From: Thalassia testudinum
Taxonomy: Eukaryota > Streptophyta > Magnoliopsida > Alismatales > Hydrocharitaceae
DNA length: 64,000 nt
NCBI GenBank assembly: GCA_037157565.1
Contig: JAZHRO010000013.1
Span: 33,794,501 to 33,858,500 of the forward strand
Direction of reading: 5' to 3'
Numbering within the stretch: the stretch's first letter is position 1; each line of letters begins with the position of its first letter. Under the pieces are notes generated by a model. It was not told the DNA's origin. It searched no databases and saw only the letters and a program-made list of their open reading frames with translations. This document shows, piece after piece, positions 23,992 through 34,921 of this stretch. The translations under genes and the position numbers were made by a program.

Positions 23992-26974
23992 ACATAAGCA
24001 TATGTATATTTTTCTTTTTCTTTTTTCTTTTCTTACCATTAAGACTTTCAGGTTTAGCTTACCGTGTGGGTTAGTTAATTTAGGTTGGTAAAGTTGTAAT
24101 AGGGGTTAACCCTTATTTCTATTTACTTATAAATAAAGGTTAATCCTTGTTTGTATTTATTGAATGGAGGTTAGGAATGAGGGTTATCCCGTGATATGAC
24201 ATGAGGATATTTACTTGAAAATGAAGATTAAAATGGGAGATAAGGTGACAAAAGATATGTTTGCCTTTGGATGGAAGATAAGTTAGTTTTTTTTTTTTTT
24301 CCTAATGAAACATTTGAAGTTAATGTGAAGTTAGAATATGGAAAGGAAATAGTGGCAAGTACTAGATTAATTTATGAGCTAACACCATGTATTATTGGTA
24401 AATGTTTCTAAATCATCCCAAGCAAGTAAAGGGAAAAAATTATCAACGTTAATTGTGAGGACTTGTTATAAGCACATATCAAATTAACAATCCGAATGAA
24501 CATTCATTGAAATGGAAGCACATGACATAATAAATTCTAAAATGGCAATGGTTGTAGCAGTTGGTACATATTAAAGTAGGAGGTCCTAACTCCAAAATCA
24601 ACTGCTATCACAAATGGTCACAAATAAGTAGCGAAACCAACTAACATTTTTTCTCTACCTATCTATCTACTCCATAACACATCATAGCCCGCAACAATTC
24701 TTTTCTCATCCTACTCTTGTATTGTTTGTGGGTGCTTGCATCCCTTGTGAAAATTATCTATGTGAAAGTGTGAAACCCAAATCTAATCACTATTCTCTCC
24801 AAATAAGCATTCAAATTTCTTAGCATATGATTATGAAATTTGGCATCCAATCTAAATCTGAATCTATATTCCATGTTAAGAAAGTAAATACGAACATAGA
24901 AATTCCAATATCAAATTGTAACTAATCCAATTCCACCCCCCACCACCTGACAACAAAAGTAGATTTCCGCAATTTACTTATCGTTCATTGAAATTTGAAT
25001 CTTCGATATTTTTGAATGGCAACATGACTTTGCTAAGATATGTACAACTTTATGTACAACTGTTTAGAACAATCTTAATACTTAATCACAACTGCATAAG
25101 CTTGACGAAAATACAAAAAGATATATTTATGATAGAGATACATTATATCATTTGTATCAACTTTATGTACAATGTTTTTCTCTCTCTATACATAAATACA
25201 AATTATAGTGGATATGATACAAATTGTATCATTTGTATATTTATGATACAAATTGTAATGGCATTTGTGATTGTGTTTTCCCCTTTTTATATGCTTCATT
25301 TGTTGAAGAAAGGTTGGATGCCTTCAAATAGAAGGTTGTGAACGAAAGTTGATAGCCATTTACTCAGATGTGGGTAGCATTTAACTTGTTGGGTTGTCCA
25401 CTGAGCTGAATCTGACCGATGGTTTTGGTGATTCTAGTCCAATGAGGAATCCCAATAGCTTGAGCTTGATCAAGCATAAATGCCTTTGTGTAACGTAGCT
25501 AGATCGAGCTTAATGTCACCTGTAAAAACATCAAGTTGGTTTAGTTATAAAAGAGTTATAAAAGATGAGTTTGCAAGCTTATAAGCATGTGAGCTAGTTG
25601 ATGAGCTATCTTATCTACAAATTCTTTCATTAGCCTGTTAGAGAGATAATTGGACCCTTGCTCATTCCTTATGAATATGGGACAAAATTGTCTAAAACTT
25701 GTACATTGGCCTCCACCTAAAACAAAGAGCAAGCTTCTTCCTACATTGGATGGCATTAGATTGTCCACCTAAAACAAGAGAGTACACCTTCTTGTACTTG
25801 AGTTCCAACAAGCTCAGGATTTTCAACAGCTTTACGAAAGAAATTGGTTAACATTTCATGAATGTGATTAATCTGCTCTGGTAAGAGCTATAGTCTGGCG
25901 AGAGTTACTTGTACTTGATTAACAATAAAAGGGCCTCTTCCTCAAGAAAGGCATACAAGATTACAACATGCATGATACAACCATGTCAAATAAGTCAAGA
26001 AATGGCTGCAAATGTGTGTACACATTTAGGGAGAACATTTCTTGGAATTAGAAATGTGAACCTTTGAAGATGAACAACAGGCTCGACCCTGCTAATGCTT
26101 TTAGGACTCCGGAAGCAAATATTTTGTGTGTATTGTCTCTGAGACTTAACCCCTTCTGTATGTAGCTACCATATCTTTTTCTACCAGTATAATTTAGTTG
26201 CAACCCCCACGATCCACTGCCAAATCCTCTCCATTAACTGGAGGAATCAGGTGGCCATCTAACAGCCACAAGGTAATAGAGCCGTTAAGCAATTGGAGGA
26301 ATCTAGGCTTCTACAGTCCTTAGATCCTCCTTAATCCACATCCATAATCGAGAGAATGGTGAGGGACATAATCACTACTCAATCCAGAAATACGGAGCTA
26401 ATTTTACATGTTAGAAGCTAATTAATTTCATCATATAGAAGGAAGAAGACTTCTTCTCAAAAGATCATTCATTCATTTTATTCCATTCCACGAGAAAGAA
26501 CATGTTACAATTGGCATAATATTAAGACGTGGTTTTAAGAAGAGAAGGAAATCGACAACTCCAAGAGGAGCAAAATGAAAGACATAAAAGAGTTGAATGC
26601 ATAATGTAGTTCTTCAGCAAAACTCTGCAAAAGAGAAAAGCTCCAAATGAAACCCATCGATCAAGCCAACTGGGTATCCTACAAAGCTCCACGAGAAGAT
26701 GATGATGTGCACAGTTGCGGGAGTTCTCCATGATCCAAACCACCGAGATAAGCAAAAAGCCAACAAGTAAGTTGGATGGATATTTGACTTTATTAAGCCT
26801 AAATCATAATTTCACAATCCATAATAATCAATTCACCACTCTAGATTCCTTCCAAGAATCTGACTTCCATGGTATATTTGGAATAGTAAAGACTATATCA
26901 GACTTCCCATACATGATAATAAAATCATCTTTATGCATATAGATACATTGCATTGTATTTATGTATAAAGAACC
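23992..26974. other. Intergenic, AT-rich, no recognisable gene
   Basis: Long AT-rich sequence with only short open frames. A minus-strand stretch around 25768-25556 is open but unrecognised. Near 26616-26787 lies one copy of a direct repeat whose partner is at 28391-28566. Confidence 0.4.
26616..26787. repeat. Direct repeat, left copy, flanking the AAE gene fragment
   Basis: Shares blocks AGCAAAACTCTG, AGAGAAAAGCTCCAAATGAA, CAGTTGC, GAGTTCTCCATGATCCAAA and TAAGTTGGATGGATATTTGA with 28391-28566 in the same orientation. I do not recognise a coding function. Confidence 0.8.
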
Positions 26975-27791
26975 TCACAACTTGGCACCTAGACCTTGTT
27001 GTCCTAATTGCTTTCTCAACACCCTTCGCATGACTTTATTTGAAGTTGCCTGTGGAAGAGAGGGCATAGGTATAATGCTTGACACATGAAAGGAAGCAAC
27101 AATCACAATCACAAATCAAAGTGCAAATGTAACAAATAATGTTTCGGACATACTCCAAAGGGAAGTGTACCTTGAACAAAGGGTTCAACTTTTTCTGCAG
27201 GGAAGAATTGAAAGCCACTTTCCAACTTTCAAAATTCTTTTCCTGGTACTGATGCTGATTCTTGAAAACCATAGCGATAACCAATCTTTCAGGACCACCT
27301 CCAGAAGGAGGCACCCCTATTGCAACTATCTCAAGGATAGCTTCACTTATTCCATTACAAATTCTCTTAATTTCAACGGAGCTAAAATGTTTTTAGATGT
27401 AAAGGCATTTTATTCAAATATTTACTGGCACTTGAACATTCATTGGACCCCTCAAAGTGAAAAAAAATCTCTTGACTTACTTCCTTTATGCCACCAAGAT
27501 TCATTGTGTCATCAAAATGCCCATGTGCCTTATAGTACTCCCCAGCAGTTAGCTCAAATTCATCTCCATATCTTTGAAGTACCTGTAATTAATCAAGAAT
27601 TATTTCAAACTTCAGAAAATAGAAAGGGAAAAAATGATAAAAAAAAGGGATCATGGAACCCTTACCTTGTCATTCCACACTTGCATGTCTTTAAAGTAAA
27701 TTTGGTGGTGATCAACATTTAACAATGTGGTTGATGCACCAAAAAGTGTTGGTTCCAGAGTGAGCTCTCCAAGTCTAGGTGTATCTTCTGG
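26975..27791 (-). pseudogene. AAE17/18-type peroxisomal acyl-activating enzyme, C-terminal exons
   Basis: The AMP-binding (acyl-CoA synthetase-like) superfamily member most like plant AAE17/AAE18. Four exon blocks are visible on the minus strand. 27666-27791 (42 codons) contains FGASTTLLNVDHHQIYF. 27484-27582 (33 codons) ends AHGHFDDTMNLGGIK, the A8-type hinge. 27171-27381 contains SVEIKRICN and GVPPSGGGPERLVIAMVFK. 26975-27085 (37 codons) contains LPQATSNKVMRRVLRKQ and ends in AKL, a canonical type-1 peroxisomal targeting tripeptide. The upstream two-thirds of the roughly 700-residue protein is not found to the right before the Gypsy insertion. Splice sites look damaged: the donor after GGIK is displaced by GAA before GTAAGT; the third block starts one base out of phase at its only AG; and the last block is preceded by CAT where CAG is expected. 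I infer a truncated, probably non-functional copy. Confidence 0.8.
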
Positions 27792-28939
27792 CTATATGAT
27801 AAATTAATAAGGAATTACCATATTTACATATTAAGAAGCAGTGGTTGAAATAGTAAGAAGGGGCAAAGATTTGCTAAAGAAGAATGGTGATTGAAATGGC
27901 AGGAAATTTAGCAGCAACAAATGACCAATCATCTTATTGGTAAAAGGAATTTAAGAATATTTAAGCTTTATTCAAAGCACAAAATAAACAAACAGCAAAA
28001 GTTTGTACAATGAGATAAAACAATCACCAACAAAATCATACAATTATGACATACATCTCAAAATGTAGGATCAGCTCAATAGCCCATCCAATATGCAAAG
28101 ATGCCTAGAACGGATTATGTAAAGTTTTGGAATTCAGGTAATGCCATCCTTTTTAAGTTAGAAGAAAAGGAGGAAGAAGATTCGATGACTAAGCTAGATT
28201 ATCAATAATTGTATGCACTTTTTTTTGAAAAATAGTATTCTCATCCAAAATATATCCTTAAACCACCATTTTCATGGACATTCATGCAAAATAATACTCA
28301 AAGGAGAAAAAGGAACATTGTCACTATACATTTCCATATTACTAAATAATAGTCTTCTATATTTATAAGGCATCATTACAAGTTTTTAATAGCAAAACTC
28401 TGTGCAGAAGAGAAAAGCTCCAAATGAAGCCCATTTGTCAAGCCAACCAAGTATCCTACAAAGCTCTACGAGAAGATAATGATGTGTACAGTTGCAAGAG
28501 TTCTCCATGATCCAAATAACTCAGGATAAGCAAGAAAGCCAGTAGGTAAGTTGGATGGATATTTGATCTAAAGCATTAGAAGCCTTCGAGCCTTCGACAT
28601 GAAAAAGGCGTCGCCTTTATGTGGTCAGCAAGGGCCATGAGGGTGTACAAAACGGGGAGGTGGCCAATGGCGGCGGAGCAGAGGAGGGTGACGAGGGAGG
28701 AGCTGCCAGATTGTTTGACTGCGAGGCACAACAGTGCCATTGCCATGCGTGGAAAAGAGATGAGAGGAGGGGGAGGTTTTTGTTTGCGCCATCGCGCGGA
28801 GGTGCGAGGGACAAGGGATTGTGAGGAGGGGCATCTTCAGGATATTGAGACCACGAGGGATTGCATGGAGGAGAGAGGAAACAAGGGTTAAGTAACGGAT
28901 TACATCAACCCTTCTTCAAATCGATGTTAGGATAATTGG
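27792..28939. other. Region between AAE fragment and the Gypsy element
   Basis: AT-rich, then a GC-richer patch at 28600-28890 with short open frames on both strands that I do not recognise. It includes the right copy of the direct repeat (28391-28566). No upstream AAE exons are detectable. Confidence 0.4.
28391..28566. repeat. Direct repeat, right copy
   Basis: Partner of 26616-26787, with scattered substitutions and small indels. The two copies bracket the AAE exons. Confidence 0.8.
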
Positions 28940-29769
28940 TGGTATGTAACTACCCGATTCCCGAGTCCCTACGAGACATGAGAATCGGACCGACTCAACT
29001 AATCCCGAGACCTAGTCGTCCAATGAGGAAGTAACCAAAAGAGCAGTAAAATAAACCACATTCAACATGAAATATAACTAGTAGTAACAAAATACAGCAG
29101 TAAGGAAAGAAACCATTACAGTATATACCACCACAACAGTAGAACAACATTTATAACATAATATGAACTGCAGGTAAAGAAAAGTATAGCGGTAACAAGA
29201 ACTACTCACTACAGTGGAACAAAAAGAGGTACAAGAGAACAGTGGTAACTCTACTGGACTATACTCGGCCCAGCGTCCTCTGCAGCCGCCGACCCTGGCT
29301 GCTCAACACCTGGTCCTGAAAGGTAACGAGTGTAACACGTCAGCAAAGCGCTAAGTAGAGTAGCAACTAAAACAAAAGAAACAGTAGAGTGTACAGTAGC
29401 TGTTATGTTCTGTTACTTTCTTTATTTACGTCTTTCTATTGTCTCACAATTTATCTATTTCTCAGATCCTTCACTTGATCTCGAATGTTCCTTGTGGGAA
29501 CGATCTTGATTACAGTCTTTTCCGAACAATAGAAGTAGCACGTGGTGCTCTCCTGGCCGGGAGAGTCCCCCGTGGTGATCCTACTCTCAGTCAACCACCC
29601 CAGGTGGCGAAACGGTGGCAGCAACTAGCTTTTCTTAAGTCGTTGTAGTACAGATAGTTATTGCCATCATTTGCTAATATTTGTTACTCGGAAAATACAG
29701 TTCTCCCAAGGTCGAACTCAGGGAACAAGTCGTATTCTAGAAGTACAAAAGTTCTTATTACAAAAATAA

Positions 29770-30090
29770 AGAGAGAGAGAGATGAAAATTTGGTGGCTTC
29801 TTCTTCTTCTCTTTTTTCTTCCTCTTTGTCTCTTCTTTCTTCTCTTCCTATTCTTCTTGTCTTCTCTCTTCTAGGCTCTTGAATCTTTCTTTCTTTTGCT
29901 TGCTTCCTTCAGATCTTCTTCTCGTGTTCTTCTTCTTTTCTTGCTTCTTCTCTTCTTTCTTCTTCTTCAGAGCTTCTTCTCTTTTTTCTTCCTCTTGTTT
30001 TGCTTTTCTTTGTCTTCTTCTCTTCTGTTCTTCTTTTCTTCTTCGTTGCGGTCCTGCTCGTCTTTTCTTCTCCTTCTTCTTCGTCCTCAG
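29770..30090. repeat. Polypyrimidine (CTT-rich) tract in solo LTR copy I
   Basis: About 300 bp consisting almost entirely of C and T on the plus strand. The matching purine tract is at about 34925-35150 in copy II. Confidence 0.85.
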
Positions 30091-30093
30091 AGC

Positions 30094-30119
30094 GTCGTCT
30101 GATTGTTCAATCAGACGAC
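30094..30119. other. 12-bp hairpin in solo LTR copy I
   Basis: GTCGTCTGATTG (30094-30105), TT, then CAATCAGACGAC (30108-30119): a perfect inverted repeat. Copy II keeps an 11-bp version at 34896-34921 with a different loop. Confidence 0.9.
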
Positions 30120-31435
30120 TTAAGTAACCCACTGCTACAGTGCGTCCTTGGTGCTCCTCCTTCTTCCTTTAGTCTTTCTTCGTCGGTCTTCTTCTTCTCT
30201 GCCTCGGCTTGTTCCTGCACACACCACAGCCAACGCAAAACCTACCCCTTTCCCTCTACCCGCACGTCTCTCTTTCTCAGACTTCGCTCGTAGGATAGCT
30301 CTCCCAGAGTCGCCGGATAATCGGGTCGGGCTTCGTACCCGTGACCAGGTGTACCGGTGTGAGTGGTACACGAGGAGTGCGTAGGTGGGGTGTCGAGTCG
30401 GGTCCGCCGGATCCGCGTGGTGAGCTCGCGTATCGGGCGGGTGAGTGGGCGCGGGACCTCACCCCGGTGCGTTCAGAGGCAATAAGGCTTATTCACAAAA
30501 ACAATTTAAACGGTGAAAGCGTTGCGAGGCTTACCGATGTGGGACTAAACTGATGCCTCTCCTCGCGTGCGCCTGCTGGAAGATCGCGGCCTTGCTTCTG
30601 CAGCTGCAGCTTCGATTTTCGTTGGTTGCTGGCTGGCTGCCTTCGCAGGAGTCTCCTTAATCCGCAGCAGCTGGAAACCTGGAGTCCTCAAGCCTGGAGC
30701 GCGGGAGAAGCTGCTTCAATGTGGCGTCAATGGCGGTCGAGCCTCAGAACCTGTCGGACACGAATATGGCCTCTCGGCCTAATCGAACTACTGGGGAACC
30801 TTCGCCGTGGCACGGCGAAGGTGTTGGGCTGTGCGGCAAGCCGCAAGGTGGTGTCTGTCGGCAGCCCTAGGTCGGACTGCAACCAGAGAAATGGGTTTGT
30901 TTGGGGGAGCGTTATGGAGGTGTGGAGTGGCAGTGGAGGGGTGGGGGGTGTTCAGTGTGATGAGGCGGAGGTTCGGTGAGGGTTGGCGAGGCGTGTGAGG
31001 ATGTGGAGCGATGGGGGCGTCTCGCCGGAGGGTAGCCGGAGACGAAGGGGGTGACGGTGGTCAGGGTCGGTCGAGGGCTTAATTAAACAAATTGAAATAG
31101 GGAAAAGAAAGAGGAGAGGAAGGGAAGTAGTTCTAACTTACTTGCAGGGACGAAGGGGGAGGAGCAGGGCGACAGTCGTATCGATTGTCGCCGGAGAAGA
31201 AACTGCCCAGAGGAAGGGGCGACGGCGAGGACGGGCCAGAGGCAGCGCGCGCCGGTATTGCGCTACGCGGAGGAGAATCAGGAAGAAGTCTCTGCTGCTG
31301 GTATTGCGGTAGAGCGACGAGGAGGAGGAGGAACCGCCGGAGCTGGTGGGCGTCTGCCGGAGTGGGAAGAGAGGAAAGTTGTGGGGGTTTTCTCCGTCAG
31401 AACCGAGCTCCCCCGAACGGCGAAGCGACGGGGGA

Positions 31436-31443
31436 TATTTATA
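31436..31443 (-). promoter_or_regulatory. TATA box of solo LTR copy I
   Basis: TATAAATA on the minus strand, in a context (CCCCTATAAATA) shared with copy II at 33649. Confidence 0.65.
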
Positions 31444-33648
31444 GGGGCCGAAACAGAGAGGAGGGCGGAGGGAGACGACGTGTCTCCCTCGCCAGAGGAC
31501 GCCGGAGTTAACATACCCATACCGTCCGTGCGTTCGCACGGCCGGTATGGGTGGGTATAGTGCACAGGGGGGTGTCCCTGCAGTGGCTGACGACGCAGGC
31601 CACCCCCCATTGACTTGCCAGAGTCCCTCCCTCACCCTACGCGGCGCCATACTCCGCGCAAAGTTGCCGGAGTATGGTGCCGTGCAGGTTTTGGCAGGAG
31701 GGACCTGAATGCAAAGAACGAAGGAGAGTTAGGGGCATAAATGTGAGGGTTCAAAAGTTGAGGGCCAAAAAGTAAATAAATGAGGACCAAAGTGTAAAGT
31801 TGGTCAAGAAGGTTTCCTCTTAGGCTCAAGTTTTTATACATGACTAATTGGGACCTAAGGATTATGACGGTGAATTTTATTTCCAGATTAAACCTTGTTT
31901 GACCGATCAATTTACGTAAAAATCCAAATTAAGTTGTTAATTGGGCATGGTTCTCAATGTAGGTCAAAATGGGTTCCTAAGGCCAAATTTAAGGTTATAA
32001 ACCCTAGAGATTATTTTTCTATTAATTTTAGAGGGTTTAGTTGATTTTTTTCTCTGCCTCGAACCTCGTGTTTTTAAGTGGGTTTGTTTTTAGGGTTACA
32101 GGATGTCATTTAATTCCTTGGAGTTGCTGTAGCCCTTATTGAATCATCTCATCCCACTTTTATTCTTATTAGGTTGCTTTGACCTATGTTTGGACCCTGA
32201 GTTACCCTATTTTTAGATTGGATTTGTGAAATTACATTTTTACCCCTTAGTTTCTGTTTTCTTTGCGAACTCAGAATCTCTCTAAGTTAAGCCTTTCCCT
32301 AAGTTATGTAGGAGCTTTTATCCTTTGTATTAGGTCAAAATGAGCTAGTTATGGCTCATGATGAGGTTCTCATCACCAGGGTCACGGACAGACGTAACGG
32401 TGACTACGGCACGTGCGATAAATGCACAGGTAGCTAACCCGCACTGGCACGCGGTCAGTCGTTTCCGTTAACGGGTGCACCCAAATCACAGCACAGAACC
32501 AGTACAGGGCAGAGCCCTCTCAGTAACAGGGGTCCAACCCCTCCACAGTCTGCGCACCCTCGCCTGACTACCCTGGTTTGCCCAGTGGGCCTAATAAGTC
32601 GGTGTAGGAGGCTAGCAGAACCCCGGGGCCCGTGGGGTAGCTAGTACCTCCCTACACTAGTAGCTCTCCTCGGTACTACGTACACGAGGGCTAGCAAGTC
32701 GGTACAAAGTGGCCAGTCTGATGAGAACCTCGTCACAAACCCTAAACTAGCACCATTTAACCCTGATTTGCAAGAAAAAGCTCCTACATAACCTTAGAAA
32801 GGCTTGGCTCAGAGAGATTCTGAGTTTGCAAAGAAAACAGAAACTGAGGGTTAAAAATGCAATTTCACCAATCCAATATGAAAACAGGGTAACTCAGGAT
32901 CCAAACATAGGTCAAAACAACCTAATAAGAAGAAAAGTGGGATGAAATGACTCAACAAGGGCTACAGCAACTCCGAAGAATTAAATGACATCCTATAACC
33001 CTAAAAACAAACCCACTTAAATATATGAGGTTCGAGGCAGAGAAAAAATCAAATAAACCCTCTAAAATTCATAGAAAAATAATCTCTAGGGTTTAGAACC
33101 TTCAATTTGGCCTTAGAAACTCATTTTGACCTACATTGAGAACCATGCCCAATTAACAACTTAATTTGAGTTTTAGCGTAAATTGATCGGTCAAACAAGG
33201 TTTAATCTAGAAATAAAATTCACCATCAGAATCCTTAGGTCCTAATTAGTCATGTAAAAAAACTTGAGCCTAAGAAGAAACCTTCTTGACCAACTTTACA
33301 CTTTGGTCCTCATATATTTACTTTTTGGCCCTCAACTTTTGAACCCTCACATTTTGGCCCCTAACTCTCCTTCGTTCTTTGTGTTCAGGTCCCTCCTGCA
33401 AAACCTGACCAGCACCATGCTCCGACGACCTTGCGCGGAGCATGGCGCCGCGCAGGGTGAGGGGGAGGGCCTACCAGGTCAAATGGGGGTGCCCTGCATC
33501 GTCAGCCACCGCAGGAGCACCCCCCTGAGTGCTGCGACCACCCATACCGCCTGTGCGAACGCACGGACGGTATGGGTATCCTTCCTCCGGCGTCCTCCGA
33601 AGAGGGAGACACGTCGTCTCCCTCCACCCTCATCTCTGGTTCTGCCCC

Positions 33649-33656
33649 TATAAATA
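33649..33656 (+). promoter_or_regulatory. TATA box of solo LTR copy II
   Basis: TATAAATA followed by a C-rich stretch, conserved with copy I. It marks the likely U3/R boundary about 30 bp downstream. Confidence 0.65.
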
Positions 33657-34895
33657 CCCCCGTCGCTCTGCCGTTCTTCCCAACTCGGATCTGACGGAGA
33701 TGCCCCCTCACTTCCTCTCTTCCCACTCCGACAGACGCCCCCTTGCTTCGGTGGTTTCTCCTCCTCCTCGTCGCTCTGCTGCAATACCAGCAGCAGAGCC
33801 ACCTCCCTTATCTTCCTCCGCGTCGCGCAATACCAGCGCGCGCTGCCTCTGCCCCGTCGTCGCCGCCGTCCTCCCCCACTAGGCACCTTCTTCTTCGGCG
33901 ACAACAGGTACAGCCGTTCGCCTCCTCGCCCCCTTCGTCCCTTTAGTTAGTTTAGAACTACTTCCCTGCCTTCTCTCTCTCTTTTCCCCCTGCTATTTTT
34001 ATCTAATCACCCCTCGACCGCGCCTAATCACCCTCACCTTCTCCACCTCTGGCCACACTCCGGCGACCCGCTCCCATCACTCCAGCAACCCACACGGCTC
34101 GCCGACCACCGCAGAACCTTCGCCTCCTCACCCTGATCATCCTCCACCCTTCCACTTCCCCCAACCCGCAGTTTGACCTAGGGCGGCCCTTAGGCTACGC
34201 CCCGCCACCTGCAGACCCTCCGACCACCTTCACCGTGCCACGGCGAAGGTCCTCCGCGTATCTAATTAGGCCGAGAGGCCCTTTCTCTATAAACAGGAAC
34301 TTCGCTCGCCGCCACCATTGCTGAGGTGAAGAAGCTCCTTCAACTTGCTGCTCCAGGCACGCCACGCCCAGATCAGGCCCTCAGGCTGCGCAGGGTATCT
34401 TCGCGAAGAGTCCCAGGCTCGCAGCTGGGGCGAAGCCCTCGTGTGAAGCCTCGACTGCCCACTGCTTCCTCCGCGCGGGCGCCCAAATTAGGGTGGGACA
34501 TTTAGTCCCACCTCGGAAACTTGCAGAGGCGCGCGGGCGCTTAAAGGCAAAAAGTGCCTTAAGCTGTTCGCCTCAGATCACGGGGTGATGTCCCCTTCAC
34601 CCGCTCGATTACCCGGCCTCATCCGCGCTCACGCCCCGCGGACCTGGCCTGACCCGATTAGCCCGACCTGCACTCCTCGCCCACCACCGCACGTTGGTGG
34701 GCCTGGACCCGGGCGCGACCCGCCTACCCGATTAACCGGTTGCTGTGGGAGATCTTTCCTAAGAGCGAATTCTGAGAGAGAGAGACGCGAGGGGAGGTTA
34801 GAATAGGTTTTGCCCTCTTTGACGAAAACCTTAAGTGTTCAGGCACAGGTGAAGAAGAAGAAGGAAGCTAGGAGACACTAGCAGCAGCAGTTTAA

Positions 34896-34921
34896 GTCGT
34901 CTGATTGGAAAATCAGACGAC
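34896..34921. other. 11-bp hairpin in solo LTR copy II
   Basis: GTCGTCTGATT (34896-34906), loop GGAA, AATCAGACGAC (34911-34921). The stem is conserved with copy I while the loop differs. Confidence 0.9.

Larger units (their letters stand above)
29605..32375 (-). mobile_element. Solo LTR of a second family (copy I), inserted in the Gypsy 3' LTR
   Basis: 2,771 bp, starting TGGCGAAACGG and ending GAGGTTCTCATCA on the plus strand, with the target duplication CCAGG at 29600-29604 and 32376-32380. It is the inverted relative of 32719-35330: both share a TATAAATA box, a GTCGTCTGATT hairpin, a long pyrimidine/purine tract and the same termini. A TATA box on the minus strand (31443-31436) sets the orientation. 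It has no gag or pol. Open frames inside are artefacts of composition. Confidence 0.85.

Noticed and set aside
23200..24074. Arg-rich open frames in the Gypsy LTRs (also 36214-36775, 42816-43589 and 46022-46699)
   Set aside because: They run through promoter-like GC-rich LTR sequence and the palindrome arrays. No domain is visible, and the frame changes between LTR copies.
28619..28891. GC-rich open frames on both strands before the Gypsy element
   Set aside because: No family motif. They look like composition-driven frames in a repeat remnant.
29848..30132. Lys/Glu/Arg-rich open frame on the minus strand
   Set aside because: It is the translation of the polypurine tract in a solo LTR. It is low complexity and not conserved as protein in copy II.
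31138..31650. GC-rich open frames in the solo LTR copies (also 33479-33904)
   Set aside because: They overlap on both strands around the TATA box and do not keep frame between copies I and II, so they are not genes.
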